Assembly: GCA_002314605.1 (NCBI GenBank)
Contig: DCGO01000075.1
Span: forward strand, 1 to 32,629
Reading direction: 5' to 3'
DNA from: Lentisphaeria bacterium UBA1776
Lineage (GTDB): Bacteria; Verrucomicrobiota; Lentisphaeria; Victivallales; Victivallaceae
Length of the DNA: 32,629 bases
Below the pieces are notes generated by a model. It saw only the letters and a program-made list of their open reading frames with translations, was not told the DNA's origin and did no database searches. Below, piece by piece: positions 14,177-22,266 of the stretch. The position numbers were made by a program, and so were the translations under genes. The first letter of the stretch is position 1. The number at the start of each line of letters is the position of its first letter.

Positions 14177-15292
14177 TTACTTGAGCCCCGTATGGATGAC
14201 ATGGGGCTGCAGAAAGGCGGGATTCTGTTGACGGACCAGTTCGGTAATGTGGACGACTTCCACGGCTTCCGCTGTTTTGACCCGGTAGGGGATGCCTTTG
14301 CGGATGGCGTTATAGACGTGGCGGTAAATGGTCCCGATATTGTCGTCATTATGAGGTTTGACGGGGAAATGCTTTTCGATCCAGTGAAGTTCCTCCGGAT
14401 TCCGGTAGGGGGCCCAGCTGCAGTGTCCCGGCGGGGGAGGCGTACCTGCATCGGCGCGGATGGCTTTCAGCGGATACTCCGGATCCAGATATTTCAGGTG
14501 AAATTCTGCATCGGGGCCGGGAGGGAGGATCAGACTTCCCCGGTCGCCGTGGACTTCATAGACATTGCTCGGGATGGCTGCCCCGCCGCTGAATTCCACG
14601 TCGATGATCCGTCCGTTGCGAGCCGTCAGCAGGATCTTGAAGAAATCTTCCGCATCCCCCACGGCAGTGACTTTCCGGAGAATGCCGTTGACGCTTTTGA
14701 TGGGGGCTCCGGCCAGCTGGACGGCATGGTCGATCAGGTGGGGGCCCCAGTTGTTCAGCTGGCCGCCGCCGCAACGGCGGATGGTCTGCCAGTCGTTTCT
14801 CCTCTGATAGGAAAAAACACTGTGGCGGATCATGCAGATTTTGCCGAGGACACCGGAGTCGATGATCTCCAGCACATGGTTGAATTCCGGTTCGAAGCGG
14901 CGGTTCTGACGGCAGAAAAGCCTGCCGGGATAACGGCGGTCCGCCGCCAGAAGTTTTTTCCCGTCGGCGTAATTGAGGGCGATGGGCTTGTCCAGCACCA
15001 CATATTTCCCCGCTTTCAGCGCTTCCAGCGCATAGTCGGTATGCTCCGGCGACCGGCAGGCAATGGCGACAAGTTCCACTTCCGGTGCGGTCAGAATTTC
15101 CCGGTAATCCCTGCAGGTCCGGGCGGAAAGTTTCTGCTCCTTGTTGAGCGTTGCGGCCCGCTTGAGCTCAATATCGCAAAGCGCCGTGATTTCAAACATG
15201 TCCTTGAATCGGGTGAGTTCCCCGGCATGCATCCCCCACCCGGCCCGACCCAGACCGATGATTCCGACTTTGATCCGATCACTTTTTTTCAT
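14177..15292 (-). CDS. Gfo/Idh/MocA family oxidoreductase
   Basis: A 371-aa NAD(P)-dependent oxidoreductase. The N-terminal Rossmann motif VGIIGLGRAG (9-18) and the DKP motif (101-103, usually EKP, holding the catalytic-site Lys) are present. The C-terminal alpha/beta domain has WGPHLIDHAVQLAGAP, the usual GxHxxD region. These enzymes act on sugars, sugar acids or sugar nucleotides. ATG at 15292 is chosen: AGAGGA lies upstream, and longer starts fall at or before the predicted transcript start. It is first in an operon with the GT-C gene, which suggests they act on one sugar pathway. Confidence 0.85.
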   Translation of the reverse strand: MKKSDRIKVGIIGLGRAGWGMHAGELTRFKDMFEITALCDIELKRAATLNKEQKLSARTCRDYREILTAPEVELVAIACRSPEHTDYALEALKAGKYVVLDKPIALNYADGKKLLAADRRYPGRLFCRQNRRFEPEFNHVLEIIDSGVLGKICMIRHSVFSYQRRNDWQTIRRCGGGQLNNWGPHLIDHAVQLAGAPIKSVNGILRKVTAVGDAEDFFKILLTARNGRIIDVEFSGGAAIPSNVYEVHGDRGSLILPPGPDAEFHLKYLDPEYPLKAIRADAGTPPPPGHCSWAPYRNPEELHWIEKHFPVKPHNDDNIGTIYRHVYNAIRKGIPYRVKTAEAVEVVHITELVRQQNPAFLQPHVIHTGLK

Positions 15293-15340
15293 AAGAGAAA
15301 TGTCCTCTGTATCTTTTTGCATGGTAAAATACATTGTATA

Positions 15341-15368
15341 AATATAGCACAATTCCCGTGAAAATCAA
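15341..15368 (-). promoter_or_regulatory. Promoter of Gfo/Idh-glycosyltransferase operon
   Basis: Read on the minus strand: TTGATT (15368-15363), a 16-bp spacer ending TTGTGC and TATATT (15346-15341). It is divergent from the next promoter. Confidence 0.7.
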
Positions 15369-15392
15369 CCGGTTCCGGCGACCGGGAGTCGT

Positions 15393-15420
15393 TTGACAAA
15401 GGTTTTTCCCGATGTATATT
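15393..15420 (+). promoter_or_regulatory. Promoter of glycerol-1-phosphate dehydrogenase gene
   Basis: TTGACA (15393-15398), a 16-bp spacer and TATATT (15415-15420). The start near 15427 leaves the ATG at 15428 essentially leaderless and favours the one at 15458. Confidence 0.75.
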
Positions 15421-15457
15421 ACGGAATATGAATGAACATGAAATCGGAAAGGGAGCC

Positions 15458-16729
15458 ATGAATCTTGTTTCTATTCCCGCCGGCATGGAAACCGGCTTTT
15501 TCGTTTTGGGCCGTGGGGCGCTGAGTGATTTGCCGGAACTTCTCCGGACCGCTTTTCCCGGCAGGACCCCATGGCTGATCGCCGATGAAAACACCTGGCG
15601 TGCCGCCGGGGCAGCCGCTTCGGACTTTCTGCGAAGAGCAGGGTGTTCCGTAATGGAGCCGCAGATCTTTCCGGGAATTCCAAAGCTGCATCCGGATTAT
15701 GCCGTTTCCCGGCAGCTTGCCGGCAGGATCCGGGAAAACATGGTTCCGGTGGCGGTGGGGTCCGGGGTATTGAATGATCTGGTCAAATGCGCTTCCGGCA
15801 TTGCCGGCGTGAGCTACTGCTGTGTTGCCACCGCCGCATCCGTCGATGGTTACACCTCCAGCGGCGGCGCCATGACGGTGGACGGCACCAAGAAAACGGT
15901 CCCCTGTCCGGCTCCCTATGCCCTGCTGGCGGATGTGGAAGTCCTTGAAAATGCCCCGCCTGAGATGATGGCCTCCGGTTATGCGGATCTCCTGACCAAG
16001 GTTCCGGCGGGAGCCGACTGGCGTATTGCGGACATTCTCGGGATCGAGCCCATTGACCGGAAGGTGTGGGACATGGTCCAGCGTGACATCCGGTGCTGGG
16101 TGGCCGACTGCCGGAATCTGGAACATCTTTTTGCAGGGCTTTCCGCCACCGGGTACTCCATGCAGGTCTATCACGACTCCCGGCCAGCATCCGGTGCGGA
16201 ACATCTGTTCAGCCATGTCTGGGAAATGGAGCATCTTTCCTGCAATGGAGAAGAACCTTCCCACGGGTTCAAAGTGGGGATCGGCACGATCGCAGTGGTG
16301 AAGCTGATGTATTTTATTGCCGATACTCCGGCGGACAGAGCCCGGAGCCTCGCCCGGTCGCTTCTGTCGGAAGAAGCCCGGAAGACCGAAGTGGAGGACC
16401 TTCTGAAAAGGGGCTGTTACGGAAGTGCGGTTGCGGAAACCGCCATGGCCAAGTTTCTTTCCGGGGCCGCCGGTGCGGAACGCCGGGAGCTGATTTTCCG
16501 CTGCTGGGAGAAGATTCAGCGTGCCATCCGGGAGCAGCTCTTTCCGCCGGAAAAATTTACGGAGCTTCTCCGGAATGCCGGCGCTCCAACAGATTACCGC
16601 GAGATCGGACTTGACCGTGAGCAGTACATCCACGGCGCCCGGACGGCCCAGCTTATCCGCAAGCGCTACACGGTCCTGGATTTGCTTTACGAGGCCGGAC
16701 TGCTGGACGATGCCCTCAAGGAACTTTGA
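15458..16729 (+). CDS. sn-Glycerol-1-phosphate dehydrogenase (AraM/EgsA family)
   Basis: This 423-aa metal-dependent enzyme reduces dihydroxyacetone phosphate to sn-glycerol-1-phosphate. It shows the NAD-binding GSGVLNDL (101-108), ATAASVDGYTSSGGAMT (125-140), and metal ligands fitting the family: D176 in GYADLLTK, H249 in GAEHLFSH and H269 in SHGFKVGIG. In archaea this reaction sets ether-lipid stereochemistry; in Bacillus AraM supplies glycerol-1-phosphate for heptaprenylglyceryl phosphate. AGGGAG just before the ATG at 15458 supports this start; the in-frame ATG at 15428 would make 433 aa but sits on the transcript start. The acceptor pathway is not in the window. The stop is one base from the convergent recX stop. 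Confidence 0.88.
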   Translation: MNLVSIPAGMETGFFVLGRGALSDLPELLRTAFPGRTPWLIADENTWRAAGAAASDFLRRAGCSVMEPQIFPGIPKLHPDYAVSRQLAGRIRENMVPVAVGSGVLNDLVKCASGIAGVSYCCVATAASVDGYTSSGGAMTVDGTKKTVPCPAPYALLADVEVLENAPPEMMASGYADLLTKVPAGADWRIADILGIEPIDRKVWDMVQRDIRCWVADCRNLEHLFAGLSATGYSMQVYHDSRPASGAEHLFSHVWEMEHLSCNGEEPSHGFKVGIGTIAVVKLMYFIADTPADRARSLARSLLSEEARKTEVEDLLKRGCYGSAVAETAMAKFLSGAAGAERRELIFRCWEKIQRAIREQLFPPEKFTELLRNAGAPTDYREIGLDREQYIHGARTAQLIRKRYTVLDLLYEAGLLDDALKEL

Positions 16730-16730
16730 G

Positions 16731-17198
16731 TCACTCTTCCGCCGGGATTCCGGCAAGGACGGCATGGACTGTGTCTGAAACCACATCTCCCGAAAAACCC
16801 CGGTTCAGAAGAAAACGGTACAGTTTCTGCCGTTTTTTCAGGGGAGGGTCTTGCGGGGAGATGAGGCGGAGCTTGTAACGGGCAGCTTCCATGGCCCGTT
16901 CCGCTTCATTGCCTGCAAGGTCCTCCACCGCACTGCCCGCCTGTTCCGCCACGCCGCGGAGGCGGAGTTCCTGCCGGATCCGCCGTGTCCCCAGTCCCCG
17001 GGCGGCCAGCATTTCCGCACAGTCCCTGGCATAGATCTCATCGTTCACCAGCCCCAGTCGCTGACACTCGGAGAGTACCTGTCCGGCCAGATCGGGTGTC
17101 ATCCCGGCTTTGGTCAGGCGCGTTTTCAGCTCCCGGCAGGAAAAACCCCGCCGGGCGAGGAGGTTCATGGCAATATCCATGGGGGTCCGTTCTTTCAC
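16731..17198 (-). CDS. recX: RecX family regulatory protein
   Basis: This 155-aa helical protein is of the usual RecX length. It has three tandem three-helix repeats: LLARRGFSCRELKTRLTKAG, then GLVNDEIYARDCAEMLAARG and GTRRIRQELRLRGV, then KLYRFLLNRGFSGDVV. RecX caps or modulates RecA filaments. The start is GTG at 17198, because GGAGG lies seven bases upstream and it overlaps the preceding gene's stop as GTGA; the ATG at 17180 is an alternative. recA is not adjacent as it often is; instead recX ends an envelope gene cluster. Confidence 0.85.
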   Translation of the reverse strand: MKERTPMDIAMNLLARRGFSCRELKTRLTKAGMTPDLAGQVLSECQRLGLVNDEIYARDCAEMLAARGLGTRRIRQELRLRGVAEQAGSAVEDLAGNEAERAMEAARYKLRLISPQDPPLKKRQKLYRFLLNRGFSGDVVSDTVHAVLAGIPAEE

Positions 17199-18772
17199 TG
17201 CTGCGCCTCCACATGGTACAGCTGCATGATCTCCGGCGGCATTTCGGGGAACTCCGGCGGCCACTTTTCCGGATCCTGAACCCGCAGCACGATCAGACCA
17301 TACTGATAATTCCCGCCGTTCTGCTGCAGGGGATATATCAGCCACCGGTTCAACTGCCAGATCGTCCCGCATGTTTTCAGCTGAAAAAGGAGTGTGCGGA
17401 AAAGTTCCTGCCGGACAGGAGGGATGAGAGCGATGACAAGACCTTCCTTTTGCGGGGCCGTTTTCAGCGGCAGGAGCGTGACGGACAAGGCCGGCGTGTC
17501 TCCCAGTTTTTCCGGCGTCCCGGATACCCGGGCGATGATTTCTTCGCTGCCTTTTTCGTTGATGCCGTTCAGATCTCGGGAACCGGCCAGCAGGAGTTTC
17601 CGGGGGCCCGGGACTACGGCCGCCATCCGGTTCAGAAAGTCTTCTCTGGCGTCCGGATTGTTTCTGGCGAGGGGAAATCCTGCCGTGGCGGTGTGGATCA
17701 CCAGTTCCTCCACCGGCCGCTGCCGTGCGTGTTCAAATACGCTGAACCAGTCCGTGCCTTTCCACATTTTCCACTGGGATATGGAAAGCGTGAGCCACAG
17801 CCCGAAGATGAGCCATCCCCATTTGCGGCACCGTGCGGCAGCATAGCCGGTCATCATGGCAAAGGCGGGAATGAGGGGCATATAGACTCTTGACGGTCCC
17901 AAATGGGTCCAGATTGCCGCAACGAGGGGGAATGCCGCAATGAGCGCGATGATCCGGTTCCTGCGCCACAGAAGGACGGCGAGAAAGCACCACAGGGGAA
18001 AGCCCAAGGCACAGAGAATCCCTGCAATGCTGAAGAGAAACATCCTGACGTCTGTGACCGGGACTGCCCAGTTCTGCGCCCCCCGCATCACTTCCCAGTA
18101 TTTCCCGTACCAGCAAAGGGTGAAGAGTCCGAAACACCCCAGTGCCGCCAGTCCGGAGATATTCCGTTCGCCGCACCGCCGCTTTCTCCATCCGGAATAA
18201 AGCGCAGCCAGAGTTACGGGAAAGAGAAAGAGGGCTGAACTGCTGAGGCTCCAGATGGCCCCGATTCCGGCCGCAAGCAGAAGGACTTCCGGGAGACAGC
18301 GGAATTTCTTGAGCCGCAGTTCCGGCCGCATCGCCACCAGACTGGCGCCAAAAAGCGTCACGAAAAAGGTCTGCAGACTGTACCCCCGGGCCTGTGCACT
18401 GGCAAAGATCAGCGGGCTGGATACGGCAAGACACGCCATGGTCCATAATGCCCCCCGTTTGCATTTGCCCCAGTACAGCGCGAACCAGCCGCCTGCAAGG
18501 ATGGTGCCCAGTCCGGAAAGAAAAGAGTGAAGACGAAGCAGCGGAAAGCTGTTCCATTCGGCGGCGTATTTGAGCCATAAACTGTTCAGTGGATGGTTGT
18601 TCGGCAATGCCAGATCGGTCAGGATCTCAAGGCATGGTTTCCCCGTGTATCCCTCCAGGGACCAGATTTCATCATATTCCAGAGCGTTCCACAGCCCGGA
18701 CAGGCGCAGTCCGGCACCTGCCAGAAGGATGATTCCCCCCAAAAACAGGAACTGTCTGCTTCGCGGACTCAT
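17195..18772 (-). CDS. GT-C fold membrane glycosyltransferase (GT39-like)
   Basis: A 525-aa membrane protein with an N-terminal helix, then the acidic pair D34-E35 in LEYDEIWSLEGY and the NNHPLNSLWL loop, both typical of polyprenyl-phosphate-dependent glycosyltransferases of the PMT/ArnT type. About ten more helices follow to residue 350, then a soluble C-terminal region of about 170 residues. The start overlaps the lpxL stop by four bases (ATGA on the minus strand) and the stop overlaps recX, so all three are coupled. With lpxL adjacent, a role in decorating lipid A or another envelope molecule is likely, but the donor and acceptor are unknown. Confidence 0.78.
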   Translation of the reverse strand: MSPRSRQFLFLGGIILLAGAGLRLSGLWNALEYDEIWSLEGYTGKPCLEILTDLALPNNHPLNSLWLKYAAEWNSFPLLRLHSFLSGLGTILAGGWFALYWGKCKRGALWTMACLAVSSPLIFASAQARGYSLQTFFVTLFGASLVAMRPELRLKKFRCLPEVLLLAAGIGAIWSLSSSALFLFPVTLAALYSGWRKRRCGERNISGLAALGCFGLFTLCWYGKYWEVMRGAQNWAVPVTDVRMFLFSIAGILCALGFPLWCFLAVLLWRRNRIIALIAAFPLVAAIWTHLGPSRVYMPLIPAFAMMTGYAAARCRKWGWLIFGLWLTLSISQWKMWKGTDWFSVFEHARQRPVEELVIHTATAGFPLARNNPDAREDFLNRMAAVVPGPRKLLLAGSRDLNGINEKGSEEIIARVSGTPEKLGDTPALSVTLLPLKTAPQKEGLVIALIPPVRQELFRTLLFQLKTCGTIWQLNRWLIYPLQQNGGNYQYGLIVLRVQDPEKWPPEFPEMPPEIMQLYHVEAQQ

Positions 18773-19773
18773 TTACTGCGGACTTTTTTGGCCCGCACAT
18801 CGAAGAAGGATGCGGGGGGAACCTTGGCGTAATAGGGGTAACGCCTGCGTTCCTCTTCCGGGAGATCCTGCGGGATGTGCTGGAAACGGTGGTAGAACCA
18901 AAGATACTGTTCCGGAAACTCCCGGATATAGCGCTCCGAAATATCCATGAGAGCCTGCATCACTTCCCGGTCATCGGCGTATTCTTCAAAAGGTTTCGGG
19001 AGCCCCTCCAGACGGGCATGAATTTTTCCGTCGGATTCCCGAACGCAGGTGGCATACAAAATGACACAGGGCATTTTTTCCGTATCGCATAGGCGTTTCA
19101 GACTGACGGGGGCCTTGCTGGAAACCACAGGAAGACCGAAGAAGCGGACGAAAACTCCGCCGTCCCGGACCCGGGTATTCTGGTCAATCAATGTGCCGAT
19201 GGAGGACCCGGACCGCAGTGCGGCCACGGCGGCCCGGATTGCCCCTCGGGCAAAAATGATCCGCAGCCCTTTGTTCCGCTCACGCCCCCCCTGATTCAGA
19301 AGGTTGTTCAGATACGGGTTCCGCATGGGTTTGGCGATGGCCACCAGATCCACGCCGCTGTAAAAAGGCGCCACCACGCCGCATGCCTCCCAGCAGCCCA
19401 GATGGGGCGTCACAAAGACCATTCGGTCTCCCGCTTTCACATGAGCCTGAAGTTCCGCATCGACCCGGTTCCCGATGATGTACCACTTTCTGATCCTTTC
19501 CGGATCGCTGTGGATCCAGAAATATTCCAGGATATTCATGCAGAGGTGGAAGGTGCTTCCCCGGGCGATGGCCCGCACCTCTTTTTCCGTCCGCTCCGGC
19601 ATGGCGGTCCGGATATTGGCCAGCAGGAGTTTTCTGACGGACGGGACAAAATAGAGGACGTTTCCGCCGATGACGGCCATTCCCCTGATGACGCAGTGGG
19701 GAAGATACCGGATTCCCGCATAAGGGATCACGACCAGCAGATATCCTGCAAAATTGGCGATTTTTCTGAACAT
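18769..19773 (-). CDS. lpxL: Lipid A late acyltransferase (LpxL/HtrB family)
   Basis: This 334-aa protein belongs to the LPLAT family. It has one N-terminal membrane anchor and the catalytic HX4E motif HLGCWE (124-129). Later motifs include the glycine-rich GSSIGTLIDQN and FFGLPVVSSKAP segments. It adds a secondary acyl chain to the Kdo2-lipid A precursor at the inner membrane, which implies an LPS-bearing outer membrane. It starts 12 bases after the upstream gene and overlaps the next by four. The subclass (LpxL, LpxM or LpxP) cannot be separated from sequence reading alone. Confidence 0.9.
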   Translation of the reverse strand: MFRKIANFAGYLLVVIPYAGIRYLPHCVIRGMAVIGGNVLYFVPSVRKLLLANIRTAMPERTEKEVRAIARGSTFHLCMNILEYFWIHSDPERIRKWYIIGNRVDAELQAHVKAGDRMVFVTPHLGCWEACGVVAPFYSGVDLVAIAKPMRNPYLNNLLNQGGRERNKGLRIIFARGAIRAAVAALRSGSSIGTLIDQNTRVRDGGVFVRFFGLPVVSSKAPVSLKRLCDTEKMPCVILYATCVRESDGKIHARLEGLPKPFEEYADDREVMQALMDISERYIREFPEQYLWFYHRFQHIPQDLPEEERRRYPYYAKVPPASFFDVRAKKVRSK

Positions 19774-19785
19774 GGCGCTTTTCTG

Positions 19786-20592
19786 TTATTTCCGCCGTCT
19801 TTTCGGGGGCCGGAGACAGCGGTATTTCCCGTGACGGCCGGTGATCCCGTTGCTGAACAGCACATTTCCCCTGGCTGCCTGGGCGATGTTGAGTGCCAGA
19901 TGGGTTCTGGCTTCTTCCGTACAATCGAGCCGTTCCGCTTCCCGGATCAGTTCTCCTCGTCCGGTTTCGTCCACAAAGATGAGACCCCACTCCCTGGACA
20001 GCTCGTCCGGTTCCACCGCATGGGCGGGAACTGCCAGATACAGCCGGTCGGCGCAGCCAGCCAGGCGGACCCGCTCCAGACGGCTTCCGCGATACAGCGT
20101 CCGCAGCAGGGCATCCAGTTTCCGGCACAGTTTCCGGTAGGCCGGATTTGAACTTTCACGGTAACGCCATACCCGGTATTCCGGAAAAAGGCAGTCAGAA
20201 TCCCCCAAATGGGGTTCAGTATGGCGGATCTCCGCCTCCAGAATTTCCCGCTCCCCCCGCAGATCGTGAATGGCGGCGAGGAGCCGGTCCCTGTCGGCAC
20301 ATTCGGCAAAACACCGATCGTGCCGGTCAAAGACCTGAACGGCCTGCACCTCCGTCACCGGACGAGTCCTTCCGGTATTTTTCCTCCAGAAGGCAGCAAC
20401 TGCCACCCGGTAATTGCGAAAACGCGGCGGAACCTCGACAGCCAGGGCATCCGGTTCGCGGGCTGCCAGAAAGGACAGCGCCGCCTGCCGGAGCCGGAAG
20501 CCGGATACCGCCGCGATCCGGGACGCACGAGGGGCAACAGCTGCCTGTTGCAGCTCTTCCGCCCAGCTGAATAAATCGTCCGTCCCGATCAT
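19786..20592 (-). CDS. Uncharacterised protein, possible PD-(D/E)XK (MmcB-like) fold
   Basis: A 268-aa soluble, Arg-rich protein. Residues 180-208 (CADRLYLAVP ... WGLIFVD) resemble the C-terminal half of MmcB-like putative endonucleases, where a CDRFYFAVP-type strand is followed by GLIVAD. A matching N-terminal half could be DALAVEV (48-54) and TEVQAVQVF (80-88), giving Asp48, Glu81 and Gln83 as D...ExQ candidates. About 90 residues separate the halves, more than usual, with a charged helical stretch (100-175). It starts six bases after the PPIase stop without a clear Shine-Dalgarno. A nuclease role is inference; the context is envelope biogenesis. Confidence 0.45.
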   Translation of the reverse strand: MIGTDDLFSWAEELQQAAVAPRASRIAAVSGFRLRQAALSFLAAREPDALAVEVPPRFRNYRVAVAAFWRKNTGRTRPVTEVQAVQVFDRHDRCFAECADRDRLLAAIHDLRGEREILEAEIRHTEPHLGDSDCLFPEYRVWRYRESSNPAYRKLCRKLDALLRTLYRGSRLERVRLAGCADRLYLAVPAHAVEPDELSREWGLIFVDETGRGELIREAERLDCTEEARTHLALNIAQAARGNVLFSNGITGRHGKYRCLRPPKRRRK

Positions 20593-20598
20593 GAATTT

Positions 20599-21828
20599 TT
20601 ACTTGGTCTTGGTCTTGGCCGGAGCCTTGGCTGGAGCCGCCGGAGCCGCCGGAGCCGCCGGAACTGCCGGTTTCAGCATAAACTCCGCTTTGGCCTGTTT
20701 TTCCAGAGAACCAATGAGAGCGGCAATGGCTTCCTGCGTTTTTTCACCCTTGACCGCATTTTCGAGCATGGGCTTGACTTCGTCAAAAGGCACCACCTGC
20801 TCCCCGGCCAGCTTATCCCGGCGGATCACATGATATCCGTAGGAGGTCCGGACCGGCTTTTTGGTCATGGCTCCCGGCTTCAGCGCCATGGCGGCCTTTT
20901 CAAATTCCGGCACCATTTCGCCCTTGCGGAAGGTTCCGAGAGAACCGCCCTGTTCCTTGGAGGGGCAGGCGCTTTCACGCTTGGCCACATCCGCGAACGT
21001 TTGCGGCTTCTTTTGGAGCTCGGCAATGATCGACTTGGCCTTTTCTTCGGCCTTCTTCCAATCCGCTTCGACAGCACCCTGCTTGACCTGGATCAGAATG
21101 TGGGAGGCCCGGACCGCATCTTTGGGGTCCGCAGGCCGGGTGAACCGCTTGAGGTTCAGGTGGTAATAAGCTCGGACTTCTTCCGGCTTCACTACCACCT
21201 TGGAGGCGATTTCCTTTTCCATATACTGCTGCAGCGCGGCCATCTTCTGGATCTCCGGCTTGGCAACCTGCTCCTTGATATAGCCGTCTTCCGTCTTGCC
21301 CTGGATCTGCAGCTGCATCTTCAGCATTTCCCGCTGCTGTGCGGGGAGTTTTGCAAATTGCGCTTTGAAGAGTTTTTCCGCCATATCCTTGGAGGGCTTG
21401 TATCCGGCTTTGGCCGCCGCCTGCTCCAGCAGCAGCTGGTCCACATATCCCTTGACCAGCATGGGCGCACCTACAGTCCGGAACTGTTTCAGCTGTGCAT
21501 CAACCTGATCCACCGGCATTTCCGGAAGTTTCCCGTCGGGCAGCTGAGGTCTCATGAAGTCATTGATGAACTGCTTCTTGGTGACTTCTTTGCCGTTGAT
21601 TTTGGCCAGAACCTTGGGAAGAGTGGCTGTCAGCTCCTCCAGGGTAATGGACTTCATGGCCGGTTTGGCCGCCGGAGCAACCGCAGGTTTTGCCGCGGGG
21701 TTTGTTGTGGGGGTTGTTGTGGGGGTTGTTGTGGGGGTTGCTGCGGGTTTGGCCGCCGGTTTGGCGGGTTCTGCGGCAAAGGCCAGGGAACACCCAAGCA
21801 CCGCCAGCATCAGCATGTTTTTTTTCAT
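20599..21828 (-). CDS. Periplasmic parvulin-type peptidyl-prolyl isomerase (SurA/PrsA-like)
   Basis: A 409-aa secreted protein with a signal peptide (MKKNMLMLAVLGCSLAFA). A Pro/Ala/Thr-rich linker (about 20-58) contains a 12-bp DNA repeat. An N-terminal chaperone-like helical domain (about 62-220, beginning INGKEVTKKQFINDF) leads to one parvulin domain (238-338: RASHILIQVKQG ... GGSLGTFRKGEMVPEFEKA ... TSYGYHVIRRD). The last 30 residues are Ala/Pro/Lys-rich low complexity. It should help fold outer-membrane or periplasmic proteins, in keeping with its lpxL neighbourhood. It is headed by the promoter at 21933-21961, with AAGG nine bases upstream of ATG. Confidence 0.88.
   Translation of the reverse strand: MKKNMLMLAVLGCSLAFAAEPAKPAAKPAATPTTTPTTTPTTNPAAKPAVAPAAKPAMKSITLEELTATLPKVLAKINGKEVTKKQFINDFMRPQLPDGKLPEMPVDQVDAQLKQFRTVGAPMLVKGYVDQLLLEQAAAKAGYKPSKDMAEKLFKAQFAKLPAQQREMLKMQLQIQGKTEDGYIKEQVAKPEIQKMAALQQYMEKEIASKVVVKPEEVRAYYHLNLKRFTRPADPKDAVRASHILIQVKQGAVEADWKKAEEKAKSIIAELQKKPQTFADVAKRESACPSKEQGGSLGTFRKGEMVPEFEKAAMALKPGAMTKKPVRTSYGYHVIRRDKLAGEQVVPFDEVKPMLENAVKGEKTQEAIAALIGSLEKQAKAEFMLKPAVPAAPAAPAAPAKAPAKTKTK
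21707..21743. repeat. 12-bp tandem repeat within PPIase linker
   Basis: Three tandem copies of GTTGTTGTGGGG-type sequence (plus strand) encode the TPTTTPTTTPTTNP linker of the PPIase. Gain or loss of a unit keeps the frame, so linker length may vary between strains. Confidence 0.75.
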
Positions 21829-21932
21829 TTTTCAACCTTTCTTTTGTTTGAGGACTTTTTCTATTGGAATGCTCCGGAAATTTCCGGATTTTCCCGCGCC
21901 TCCCGCTCCCCCCTGCGGTTGCCGCGGGTGTA

Positions 21933-21961
21933 CAAATACACCCGGAGGTATACTTTGTCAA
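21933..21961 (-). promoter_or_regulatory. Promoter of PPIase-lpxL-recX cluster
   Basis: Read on the minus strand: TTGACA (21961-21956), a 17-bp spacer ending TG and TATTTG (21938-21933). The -35 overlaps the stop of the upstream DUF167 gene. The leader is about 98 nt. Confidence 0.55.
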
Positions 21962-22266
21962 GCGTCTCCGGATAATTTTTTCAACAGCTCATCCGCAGTA
22001 AAACCGGTGATCCGAACCCGTTTGCGTCTTCCTGTTTCGCCGGAGACGATCACGACATTCCCTGCCGGCACATGCAGTTTTTTCTTCAGAAACTTCAGCA
22101 GCTCGGCATTGGCTTTGCCGTCCACGGGCGGAGCGGCGATCTGGAGCTTGATCCGTCCTTCCAGATTCCCCGCAACGGCAGTCCGCGAAGCTCCCGGCTG
22201 AATCAGCAGATCCGCCAGCACTCCGCCGGAGCCGTCCATGGTGACTGCTTCAGGCGGGAGTTCCAT
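21958..22266 (-). CDS. DUF167/YggU family protein
   Basis: A 102-aa protein covering the whole DUF167 domain: LLIQPGASRTAVAG, then IKLQIAAPPVDGKANAELLK, then VVIVSGETGRRKRVRI, the usual order and spacing. The family is small, cytoplasmic and of unknown function. It starts inside the last 17 bases of ftsH, so the two are likely co-translated. The downstream promoter for the PPIase begins at its stop codon. Confidence 0.88.
   Translation of the reverse strand: MELPPEAVTMDGSGGVLADLLIQPGASRTAVAGNLEGRIKLQIAAPPVDGKANAELLKFLKKKLHVPAGNVVIVSGETGRRKRVRITGFTADELLKKLSGDA

Noticed and set aside
13703..15361. Long plus-strand frame opposite the glycosyltransferase and oxidoreductase genes
   Set aside because: Antisense of two recognised proteins; no ribosome site or domain.
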